The notes beneath the pieces were generated by a model. The model was given only the letters and a program-made list of their open reading frames with translations. It was not told where the DNA came from and did not search any database. The translations under genes were made by a program, and so were the position numbers. From NCBI GenBank assembly GCA_023300205.1, contig JALZVD010000251.1:1-5440 (forward strand): DNA of 5,440 nucleotides. The letters are read 5' to 3'. This DNA comes from Akkermansiaceae bacterium. Lineage in GTDB: Bacteria; Verrucomicrobiota; Verrucomicrobiia; Verrucomicrobiales; Akkermansiaceae. Positions 1-5,440 of this stretch are shown one piece after another; position 1 is the stretch's first letter; every line of letters begins with the position of its first letter.

Positions 1-1
1 C

Positions 2-130
2 TCCGTCCAAGCCGGACAAATCTTCATCCCCATGCACTACGCTAAGGCAAACCGCCTCACACACCCCTCATTCGACCCCTACTCACGTCAGCCCAACTAC
101 AAATACTGCGCCGTAAATATAAGCGCGTAA
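2..130 (+). CDS. nasA: Assimilatory nitrate reductase catalytic subunit, C-terminal end (5' partial)
   Basis: This is the last 42 codons of a gene that begins left of the window, ending in two in-frame stops (TAA then TGA at 128-133). The fragment shows the end of the molybdopterin-dinucleotide-binding domain of the NasA/NarB nitrate reductases: a GQIFIPMHY stretch, then N-R-L-T, then [11 protein letters not shown] and a short CAV tail. The FDP-SRQP-YK-CAV pattern is known from the C-termini of assimilatory nitrate reductases, which reduce nitrate to nitrite in the cytoplasm. Cofactor-binding and Fe-S regions are out of view, so activity cannot be judged. It converges on the nitrate transporter operon, which fits a shared role. 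A related molybdopterin oxidoreductase is the alternative, but context makes it unlikely. Confidence 0.85.
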   Translation, partial: SVQAGQIFIPMHYAKANRLTHPSFDPYSRQPNYKYCAVNISA

Positions 131-137
131 TGAGAAC

Positions 138-1034
138 CTAAACAATCACACCCTCGTTCTGCATTCTGATCTCATCAATAGCATCCTTATCCAGAAATCC
201 TAGAGTCTCACCATCAGAAAACACCCGGCTCGGCCCTTTAATATGTGAACGTTGCTCTAAGAATGCCAACAAATGCTCACGACACTCAAAAAACTTAGGA
301 TCATCAAACACCTCAGCACGGTTTCTAGGACGTGGAAAATCAATCTCCAATATCTCTCCAACCCCTGCCTTTGGACCATTAGACATCATCACACAGCGAT
401 CTGCCATAAACACAGCCTCATCCACATCATGAGTAACGATCATCGCAGTAAGCTTCTCTCTCGCTAAAACATCAATAATCACATCCTGCAGTTCCATCCT
501 TGTAAGTGAATCCAATCGTCCAAACGGCTCATCTAATAATAGAACCTTCGGCTGTAAGGCAATTGCACGTGCAATACCCACCCTCTGCTGCATTCCTCCA
601 GACAACTCTCTAGGATACTTCTTCATCGAATCCCCCAACCCCACTACAGAAAGTGAATGCTCCACAATCTGCTTCCGTGTCGCCTTATTAACATGCGGAT
701 AAACATTCTTCACCCCAAGCATCACATTACCAAACGCCGTCATCCATGGCATCAAACAAGGAGCCTGAAACACCACAGCTCTATCAGGACCAGGTCCATC
801 AATCTCCTTATCCCCTAAAATAATACCTCCACCAGAGATGTCATTCAGGCCAGCCAACATCGTCAAAACCGTAGACTTACCACAACCAGAGTGACCAATG
901 AGCGAGATAAATTCCCCCTCTCTAACCATCAAATTAAAATCCTCCACTACACGGAAATCATCCCCATAAGGGTTTGGGTATTCCTTAACAAGATGAGAAA
1001 TCTCTACGAATCGTGAATTTTCTTTTTGGGACAT
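138..1034 (-). CDS. nrtD: Nitrate ABC transporter ATP-binding protein (NrtD-like)
   Basis: This is a 298-residue stand-alone ATPase that powers nitrate import as one half of the nucleotide-binding pair. All core motifs are present: Walker [10 protein letters not shown] at residues 47-55, Q-loop Gln90, signature LSGGM at 144-148, Walker B VLLLDEP at 164-170 with catalytic Glu169, and the switch histidine His202 in THDVDEA. The G-PGPDR motif before the Q-loop and the late DFPRPRNR segment are hallmarks of the NrtC/NrtD nitrate group. The D-loop reads FGRLD rather than the usual FGALD. After about residue 262 comes a tail of some 35 residues of unclear role. It is last in the operon, 24 bp after the other ATPase. 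The start leaves only an A/T-rich leader with no Shine-Dalgarno, but N-terminal length fits the family. The C/D naming follows gene order; SsuB/TauB-type ATPases are close relatives. Confidence 0.9.
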   Translation of the reverse strand: MSQKENSRFVEISHLVKEYPNPYGDDFRVVEDFNLMVREGEFISLIGHSGCGKSTVLTMLAGLNDISGGGIILGDKEIDGPGPDRAVVFQAPCLMPWMTAFGNVMLGVKNVYPHVNKATRKQIVEHSLSVVGLGDSMKKYPRELSGGMQQRVGIARAIALQPKVLLLDEPFGRLDSLTRMELQDVIIDVLAREKLTAMIVTHDVDEAVFMADRCVMMSNGPKAGVGEILEIDFPRPRNRAEVFDDPKFFECREHLLAFLEQRSHIKGPSRVFSDGETLGFLDKDAIDEIRMQNEGVIV

Positions 1035-1058
1035 AATAAAAATAATAAAGGTTCAGGC

Positions 1059-1967
1059 CTACTTAGAGCCAACAGAAGGGGAAATAACTTTCTTATTAAG
1101 ATGCTTAAACTTCAATGTAGCAGACGGAAGTTTAAAGTCCTTCGGCTGAACATCCGGCATAGGAATAAACTCATCTTTATTCTCCGCCTTACTCTCTCTA
1201 TTAAGAGCAAACAAAAAAGCCGTAATCTCAGACTTAAGACGCATAAACTCAGGATGATCATTTAAGGTATGACGATCTCTCGGCCTATCCATATTCACTG
1301 TGAACTCTTTCGCCAAAGTAGCACGAGGTCCCATTGTCAAAGTGATAATTCTATCTGCCATCAATACAGCCTCATCCACATCATTAGTGATCATCACCAC
1401 AGTGCGCTTATCCTCCTCCCAGATTCTCAAAATCTCATCCTGTAGATCAGAGCGAGTAAGTGCATCCAGTGCTGATAAAGGCTCATCCAGAAGCAGCACT
1501 TCAGGCTTCAATGATAACGTCCTCGCCAGTGAAGCACGTTGCCTCATTCCACCAGAAAGCTCGTGTGGCTTTCTATCCCTCGCAGGAGTAAGTTTCACCA
1601 TATCAATATAATTCATCACATGACCCTCAACCTCTGCCTTCTTCATCTTCGGGAAAACAGAACGCACAGCCAACTCTATATTCTCAAACACGGACAACCA
1701 TGGAAGCAACGAATAATTCTGAAACATAATCCCACGATCAGGACCAGGTGCCCCCTTAACCTCTCCATTGAGGCGAACCTCTCCCTTATCTGGAAGCTGT
1801 AATCCAGCCAGTAAGTTCATCAACGTCGACTTACCAGATCCAGAGAACCCGATGATCGCCACAAACTCATTCTCCTTAACCTTAAGATTAATATTCTCAA
1901 GCACCTCAGTGCGTGAAGTCGGAGGACCGAAGCCTAAATTTACGTTATCAATTTCTAAGAAAGACAT
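1059..1967 (-). CDS. nrtC: Nitrate ABC transporter ATP-binding protein (NrtC/NrtD-like, switch His replaced by Asn)
   Basis: This is a 302-residue ATPase, paralogous to its downstream neighbour and presumably its dimer partner under the NrtB permease. Visible motifs are Walker [10 protein letters not shown] at residues 40-48, Q-loop Gln83, signature LSGGM at 137-141, Walker B VLLLDEP at 157-163 with Glu162, and SALD at 165-168. The PGPDR and DRPRDR family motifs are present. The position of the switch histidine is Asn195 (ITNDVDEA, codon AAT). Cyanobacterial NrtC carries a second, NrtA-like nitrate-sensing half; this protein lacks it and ends in a lysine-rich tail (about 255-302). The symbol therefore reflects gene order, not the fused architecture. 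It starts 31 bp after the nrtB stop with no Shine-Dalgarno, and the start places the first beta strand normally. Confidence 0.88.
   Translation of the reverse strand: MSFLEIDNVNLGFGPPTSRTEVLENINLKVKENEFVAIIGFSGSGKSTLMNLLAGLQLPDKGEVRLNGEVKGAPGPDRGIMFQNYSLLPWLSVFENIELAVRSVFPKMKKAEVEGHVMNYIDMVKLTPARDRKPHELSGGMRQRASLARTLSLKPEVLLLDEPLSALDALTRSDLQDEILRIWEEDKRTVVMITNDVDEAVLMADRIITLTMGPRATLAKEFTVNMDRPRDRHTLNDHPEFMRLKSEITAFLFALNRESKAENKDEFIPMPDVQPKDFKLPSATLKFKHLNKKVISPSVGSK
1383..1385 (-). other. Asn195 codon at the switch-histidine (H-loop) position of the NrtC-like ATPase
   Basis: The codon is AAT on the minus strand, within ITNDVDEA. The matching position in the neighbouring ATPase is a histidine (THDVDEA). 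In ABC ATPases this residue contacts the ATP gamma-phosphate and supports hydrolysis. Confidence 0.85.
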
Positions 1968-1998
1968 GGAATAAAGTGATTTTTGTTAGATTAAGAGA

Positions 1999-3684
1999 TT
2001 AAGCAGTTGCTGACCCGTCATCAAATGACACCAGTCTCTGTAGAACAATCATGAAGCGATCTAATATAAAACCAATGATCCCAACCACGAAGCATGCTAA
2101 GATAATATTCGCAAATGATTGAGAAGAACCATTCTGGTATTCATCCCATACAAACTTACCAAGCCCATCAGATGAAGACAGCGCCTCAGCGGCAATAAGC
2201 ACCATCCAGCCCACTCCTAGTGAGATCCGCAGACCTGCAAACACTAGCGGTAATGATGACGGTATAATAATCTTAAATAATCGTGACCAGAAACCTAAAC
2301 GTAACACCTTAGCTACATTAAGATGATCTTTATCAATAGCAGAAACACCAAGCGCTGTATTTACTAACGCAGGCCAGAGCGCACACACTGCCACCGTGCA
2401 AGCTGAGAAAACCATCGCGGGATTAGTCTGCAAAAACGCTAAGGGATTATTCGGGCTATTCATAAACATGAATAACGGATGTGTATCAGGATCTGGGAAA
2501 AACGCACCCACGATAATTTGGAAAATCAACAGCCACACAACCGGAGACACGGGTCGAAAAATTGATATAATCGGCGTCAAACAAGCCATCACCACACGGT
2601 TCAGCCCACACATAATTCCCACTGGTATCGCAATAACAGCAGCAATGATGAAGCCAACAAACACTGTCGCTATAGAACGCCAAGTCTGCCAAAAAATAGT
2701 CGCCGCACGTGGATACTTCTGGTCAGCAGCAGAAATAGCCTTCTCAGTATTCGAGACCACCCCCTTTGCCTGCTTCGCAGCATCTTCAGAAGTCGTTGCC
2801 GCTGTTAATCCAGCCGCAGCTGCTGCTGCCTTTTCTTCTAACATCTGCACCTTAATCTCTCTATTTCCAGTTGTCAGATAATCAATACGCTTTTTATAAT
2901 GCTGCACTTCATCAGCCATCTTGTTAGCTGCCAACTGTGCATCTTTCAACCGCTCAGGCGGGTTATCACGAATAAAATTAAGTTCATCGTTCACCACCTT
3001 CAAATCAACCTTCTCTGTATCCGCAATCACATGATGCTCCTCAATAAGTGCCACTAAAGAATCTGAACCACGCTGCCCTTCTATCAACTGCTCAGAATAA
3101 GTAGCAAGCTGTGCCTTACGCTGCGCTTTAGCCTCTTTGATAGCAGCCTTCAGAGAATCAAGACGCACCTGCACAGGCCTAATCTTAGCATCCATTTGCT
3201 CCTTCACCTCAATAGCGACATCATCAGACTTAACCTGAAGAGAAGCCGCCGCTTCCTTTAACTTAGCTAACTCACCAGTTACATAAATGAGTGCTTCTTC
3301 CCGGTCGACTCCGGTCATCTCAAAAGCCTCCTCTTTCTCATTCTCCCGCTGATCAAAACGCCAGCTATCCTGAAATGCTTCCCAAACCTTTGCTGGTGTT
3401 GGCACCTCTCCTGATTTTGTCTTATGATTCGGTCCTGCCCAGTTCCAAATTAAAACACAGAAGAGAATAAAGATGATTGGTAAAACCATATAGAGAATAA
3501 TATCGCGAACCTGCTTTTGAGGCTCCTCTTTATACGCCAACCTTACTACTGGATCCAACACCTTGAAGCCTGAGATATCAATAAGTTTAAGTAGGGGATA
3601 TTTAATTTTAGAAAGCAGTTTCATAATGAATTTAATAAGTAAATTCTGTTGAGCAATACCTAGACCAACCAATAAGACTTTCAT
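1999..3684 (-). CDS. nrtB: Nitrate ABC transporter permease with large periplasmic coiled-coil insertion
   Basis: This inner-membrane permease of the nitrate importer has 561 residues, against roughly 270-330 for typical NrtB. I see six hydrophobic segments at about 61-80, 336-360, 366-397, 424-447, 478-500 and 525-548. The cytoplasmic EAA-type loop that docks the ATPases is at about 455-480 (NVAKVLRLGFWSRLF, then IIP), followed by GLRISLGVGWMVLIAAE, a clear NrtB/SsuC-family match. GEVPTPAKVWE at 92-102 is the usual segment after membrane helix 1. Between it and helix 2 lies a non-family insertion (about 112-322), and a smaller extra stretch lies at 396-424; both should face the periplasm. 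The start is uncertain: ATG 3684 gives the longest form, while ATG 3624 (Met21, MKLLSKIKYP) gives a plausible N-terminus and avoids a hairpin. Neither has a Shine-Dalgarno. It follows nrtA by 91 bp. Confidence 0.88.
   Translation of the reverse strand: MKVLLVGLGIAQQNLLIKFIMKLLSKIKYPLLKLIDISGFKVLDPVVRLAYKEEPQKQVRDIILYMVLPIIFILFCVLIWNWAGPNHKTKSGEVPTPAKVWEAFQDSWRFDQRENEKEEAFEMTGVDREEALIYVTGELAKLKEAAASLQVKSDDVAIEVKEQMDAKIRPVQVRLDSLKAAIKEAKAQRKAQLATYSEQLIEGQRGSDSLVALIEEHHVIADTEKVDLKVVNDELNFIRDNPPERLKDAQLAANKMADEVQHYKKRIDYLTTGNREIKVQMLEEKAAAAAAGLTAATTSEDAAKQAKGVVSNTEKAISAADQKYPRAATIFWQTWRSIATVFVGFIIAAVIAIPVGIMCGLNRVVMACLTPIISIFRPVSPVVWLLIFQIIVGAFFPDPDTHPLFMFMNSPNNPLAFLQTNPAMVFSACTVAVCALWPALVNTALGVSAIDKDHLNVAKVLRLGFWSRLFKIIIPSSLPLVFAGLRISLGVGWMVLIAAEALSSSDGLGKFVWDEYQNGSSQSFANIILACFVVGIIGFILDRFMIVLQRLVSFDDGSATA
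2413..2499 (-). other. Extra periplasmic loop segment in NrtB between membrane helices 3 and 4
   Basis: NrtB residues about 396-424 (starting FPDPDTHPLF and continuing through a P/N-rich part) lengthen the loop between helices 3 and 4. From recalled NrtB/SsuC sequences this loop is normally much shorter. The stretch contains several Pro and Asn residues and two Met-Phe pairs, and by the six-helix topology it faces the periplasm. Boundaries are estimated by eye. Confidence 0.5.
2719..3351 (-). other. Predicted coiled-coil domain inserted in NrtB periplasmic loop 1
   Basis: NrtB residues about 112-322 are rich in Glu, Lys, Gln, Ala and Leu with long helix-like runs. Examples are ALIYVTGELAKLKEAAASL, VRLDSLKAAIKEAKAQRKAQ and MADEVQHYKKRIDYL. 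Hydrophobic residues recur at 3-4 spacing. A Pro-Pro break (NPPERL, about 241-246) may divide two helical halves, and an alanine-rich stretch (about 285-305) leads to membrane helix 2. The frame is open throughout and continuous with the permease on both sides, so this is one protein and not a frameshift join. Coiled coil is a by-eye prediction and the function is unknown. Confidence 0.7.
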
Positions 3685-3691
3685 TCATCAT
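3632..3691 (-). other. Possible 19-codon upstream ORF overlapping the nrtB start
   Basis: In a frame other than nrtB, two consecutive ATG codons (3691-3686) open a 19-codon reading frame, MMNESLIGWSRYCSTEFTY, that stops at TAA 3634-3632, seven bases before the alternative nrtB start at 3624. If nrtB really begins at 3624, this could be a translated leader coupled to it. There is no Shine-Dalgarno and no independent sign of translation, so chance is the default explanation. Confidence 0.15.
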
Positions 3692-3699
3692 ATGAATGA
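3681..3699. repeat. Perfect 8-bp inverted repeat overlapping the nrtB start codon
   Basis: The arms 3681-3688 (tcattcat) and 3692-3699 (atgaatga) are perfect inverse complements around a 3-base centre. In the nrt transcript this would form a small hairpin. The ATG at 3684 lies in its stem, and two further out-of-frame ATGs lie in the centre and stem. It may be an operator, a translation-limiting hairpin or chance; the stem is A/T-rich and not very stable. Confidence 0.55.
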
Positions 3700-3716
3700 G
3701 TTTGATTAATAGAGAT

Positions 3717-3747
3717 AACAAAGGCCACACCCGTTAAAGTGTGACCT
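3717..3747 (-). terminator. Terminator-like/attenuator hairpin between nrtA and nrtB
   Basis: In the transcript direction the sequence reads AGGTCACAC, an 8-base loop, then GTGTGGCCT, followed by TTGTTATC. The arms (3739-3747 and 3722-3730) form nine pairs including one U-G wobble. The wobble exists only in RNA from the minus strand (the plus strand would have a C-A mismatch), which supports a role in the nrt transcript. The following U-tract is short and interrupted by G, so partial termination or stabilisation of the nrtA message is more likely than full termination. It begins about 28 bases after the nrtA stop codon. Confidence 0.55.
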
Positions 3748-3775
3748 AAGAGAACAACATGCCTACCAGACTCTA

Positions 3776-5140
3776 TCATTCAGGATCTTTATTTCCTATC
3801 TTATGACTATTAAGATATTTAATCGGCTCTTTACCATCATACATTACTCCATCGATGAAGTCCGCCGTAGGTATCTTATAGCCATCATAATCAAGTACCG
3901 GATAATCTTCTTCTGTTAGATCACCTTCCTCCACTAACATATCTGCCGCCTTACGATAAACTTCTGGAAGATAAACACTCTTAGCTGTCTCATGATACCA
4001 TGATGCAGGCTTAGCCTCCGTGATCTGCCCCCAACGTCGCATCTGTGTAAGGAACCAGATCCCATCTGAATAATGAGGGTAAGAACAATGGTATTTGAAA
4101 AACACATTAAAATCTGGCAAAGGCCTCTTGTCTGTCTTCTGAAAGAAAAAGAATCCAGTCATAGAATTCTTAATCACATCAAAATCTGCTCCCACATAGT
4201 TCTTCTGAGAAAGGATACGGCAAGCCTCATCACGATTCACTAACTGACCCTTATCATCAGTTGCATCGAGCCACTTCCCCGCCTTAATAAGCGCCTTTGT
4301 AACAGCGATGAGCGTTTGAGGATTCTCATCCGACCACGCCTTTGTAACTCCAAACACCTTCTCCGGATTATTTTTCCAAATATCATAATTTGTCACCACC
4401 GGAACACCAATACCTTTCGCCACTGCTTGCTGATTCCAAGGCTCACCTACGCAATAAGCTACATTCTTACCTGACTCCAAAGTCGCAGGCATCTGTGGCG
4501 GCGGTGTCGTTGATAGCTCAATGTCTCCATCTGTGAATCCCTTCAGATCAGTAGAAGTATACATCCCAGGATGAATCCCAGACGCAGCTAACCAATAACG
4601 AAACTCATAGTTGTGAGTAGAGACTGGAAATACCATCCCCATAGGCAGTTTCTTCCCTTCTTCCTTTGCCTCCATCACTATCGGCTTAAGTGAATCTGCC
4701 GTGATAGGATGCGGTGGTGTATCAGACTGGAGCTTCTCATCATTCTCCTGCATTCCTTCCCAAATCGCATTAGAAACAGTGATCGCATTGCCATTAAGAT
4801 CTAATGTATACGGCGTCACAATATGCGCCTTCGTACCGAATCCTATAGTCGCAGCAATAGGCTGTCCAGAAAGCATGTGAGCTCCATCCAGCTCACCCGT
4901 AATCACATTATCAAGAAGTTGTTTCCAGTTAGGCTGGGCAATAACCTCAACCTGAAGACCTTCAGCCTCAAAAAAGCCTTTTTCCTTTGCGATCACTATC
5001 GGAGCACAGTCAGTTAGCTTGATAAAACCAAATTTCAATGAACTCTTCTCCACATCTAGCTGTTCCGCTGAAACAAGAGATGCACTAAACATCCCGACTG
5101 CAGCTGAAAACATCCCAATTCTTTTTGTTGTTTTTCTCAT
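3776..5140 (-). CDS. nrtA: Nitrate ABC transporter substrate-binding protein
   Basis: This is a 454-residue periplasmic binding protein of the NrtA/CmpA family that delivers nitrate to NrtB. Residues 1-25 look like a Sec signal peptide: RKTTKR, a hydrophobic stretch, then VSA before Glu26 as a likely cleavage site. There is no lipobox cysteine, so it should be soluble, unlike the lipoprotein NrtA of cyanobacteria. Family motifs run in order: [21 protein letters not shown] (37-57), [12 protein letters not shown] (85-96), [15 protein letters not shown] (174-188), PPPQMPATL (213-221), [17 protein letters not shown] (229-245), [13 protein letters not shown] (252-264) and [12 protein letters not shown] (361-372). 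Length is normal for the family. Adjacent nitrate reductase and nrtBCD-type genes favour nitrate over bicarbonate (CmpA). The ATG follows a pure A/T leader without Shine-Dalgarno; the signal peptide fixes the start. Confidence 0.92.
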   Translation of the reverse strand: MRKTTKRIGMFSAAVGMFSASLVSAEQLDVEKSSLKFGFIKLTDCAPIVIAKEKGFFEAEGLQVEVIAQPNWKQLLDNVITGELDGAHMLSGQPIAATIGFGTKAHIVTPYTLDLNGNAITVSNAIWEGMQENDEKLQSDTPPHPITADSLKPIVMEAKEEGKKLPMGMVFPVSTHNYEFRYWLAASGIHPGMYTSTDLKGFTDGDIELSTTPPPQMPATLESGKNVAYCVGEPWNQQAVAKGIGVPVVTNYDIWKNNPEKVFGVTKAWSDENPQTLIAVTKALIKAGKWLDATDDKGQLVNRDEACRILSQKNYVGADFDVIKNSMTGFFFFQKTDKRPLPDFNVFFKYHCSYPHYSDGIWFLTQMRRWGQITEAKPASWYHETAKSVYLPEVYRKAADMLVEEGDLTEEDYPVLDYDGYKIPTADFIDGVMYDGKEPIKYLNSHKIGNKDPE

Positions 5141-5320
5141 AGTTTAAATAATTAAATAATTCAAAAACTACTGAGCATCTTGCAGACCAAAATAAATGAA
5201 TCTGACTCATCCAAACAATGAAACCTCCCTTCAGTATAACCCTAGCAAGCGAAGTAACCTCCAGCCAACTACAGATACAGCGCCTTCACTCCATCAAAAA
5301 AACTCTAACTTACTACAGAA
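5141..5320 (-). promoter_or_regulatory. Upstream region of the nrt operon with a candidate -10 box and leader
   Basis: This 180-bp gene-free gap lies between the aminotransferase stop and nrtA. The best -10 candidate in the operon direction is TATACT (5238-5233), one base from consensus. At 17-bp spacing the -35 position is GAGGTT, a poor match, as would suit a promoter needing an activator. Transcription from it would give an untranslated leader of about 85-90 bases. Within that leader a weak hairpin is possible (UGGAUGAG, loop UCAGA, UUCAUUUA; 5193-5213), with three G-U pairs. No known regulator site was recognised. The aminotransferase could also be co-transcribed. Confidence 0.3.
5145..5160. 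repeat. Tandem 8-bp A/T repeat just upstream of nrtA
   Basis: The octamer taaataat occurs twice head to tail (5145-5152 and 5153-5160), ending 4 bases before the nrtA start codon. It makes the ribosome-landing region unstructured and A/U-rich, which may substitute for a Shine-Dalgarno site. It could also be simple low-complexity sequence. Confidence 0.5.
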
Positions 5321-5440
5321 TCAATCCCCAGCATATACCTTCGCCACTTCATCCGCGATAATCGCTATCCCAGCCTTCACCACCTCAGCAGGCATCGTGT
5401 AAGTCACCCGAATACACTCATCCGAATGCTTCCAGAGTTC
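5321..5440 (-). CDS. avtA: Class I/II aminotransferase, probably valine-pyruvate transaminase, C-terminal end (5' partial)
   Basis: These are the last 39 codons of a gene that enters from the right edge and stops with TGA at 5323-5321. The translation reads ELWKHSDECIRVTY, then an acidic and alanine-rich helix with GIAIIADEVAKVY. The CIRVTY segment contains the arginine that binds the substrate carboxylate in PLP-dependent fold-type I aminotransferases, and the W-H-ECIRVTY plus AIIADEV pattern resembles the C-terminus of AvtA, which makes valine or alanine by exchanging amino groups with pyruvate. The PLP lysine and most of the protein are outside the window, so exact specificity is tentative. 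It shares the strand of the nrt genes but is separated by 180 bp, so a functional link to nitrate uptake is not implied. Confidence 0.65.
   Translation of the reverse strand, partial: ELWKHSDECIRVTYTMPAEVVKAGIAIIADEVAKVYAGD

Noticed and set aside
1026..1974. Several plus-strand frames of 68-103 codons opposite the NrtC-like ATPase
   Set aside because: They are antisense shadows of a conserved ATPase gene, with no start signal and no recognisable motif.
2486..2692. 68-codon minus-strand frame inside nrtB
   Set aside because: It is a shifted frame of the permease coding sequence. The nrtB frame runs through without a break, so this is not evidence for a frameshift or second gene.
2396..2881. 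161-codon open frame on the plus strand
   Set aside because: It is antisense to the helix 2-4 region and alanine-rich part of nrtB, whose protein has clear family motifs; the translation resembles no family and is composition-driven.
5203..5209. TGACTCA palindrome as a regulator site
   Set aside because: A single 7-base match is expected by chance, and it lies inside the putative leader, downstream of the candidate -10 box.
5296..5302. Run of seven T on the minus strand after the aminotransferase, as a terminator
   Set aside because: No convincing stem precedes the run, so an intrinsic terminator cannot be supported.
5196..5402. 68-codon plus-strand frame at the right edge
   Set aside because: It runs antisense across the leader and the aminotransferase end. 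The minus-strand translation matches a known family, while this one looks random.

Overview
The window is a nitrate-assimilation locus from a bacterium with moderate GC content, a Gram-negative-type periplasmic transporter and no recognisable Shine-Dalgarno sequences. The gene set, the style of the proteins and the missing Shine-Dalgarno sites would fit the Planctomycetes-Verrucomicrobia group. That placement is an inference from family knowledge and no marker gene here proves it.

Layout, left to right. Positions 2-130 (+) are the last 42 codons of an assimilatory nitrate reductase (molybdopterin family, NasA/NarB type). Facing it, with only 7 bp between the stop codons, is the end of a four-gene minus-strand operon. 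Read in its own direction (right to left) the operon is nrtA (5140-3776, periplasmic binding protein), nrtB (3684-1999, permease), an nrtC-like ATPase (1967-1059) and an nrtD-like ATPase (1034-138). Upstream of nrtA, on the same strand, is the 3' end of a class I/II aminotransferase, most like valine-pyruvate transaminase (5440-5321). The 180-bp gap 5141-5320 holds the likely nrt promoter and leader.

How they work together. NrtA captures nitrate in the periplasm, NrtB forms the membrane channel, the two ATPases power import, and the nitrate reductase encoded next door reduces the imported nitrate. The reductase is the main reason to call this an uptake system for nitrate rather than bicarbonate, cyanate or sulfonate, which related transporters carry.

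The most unusual element is NrtB. It is about twice the usual length because some 200 residues of charged, alanine-rich, probably coiled-coil sequence sit in the periplasmic loop between membrane segments 1 and 2, with a smaller extra stretch in the next periplasmic loop. Other points of note are a switch-histidine to asparagine change in one ATPase only, a terminator-like hairpin between nrtA and nrtB, and an inverted repeat covering the annotated nrtB start. No mobile element, CRISPR array, tRNA or rRNA was seen.
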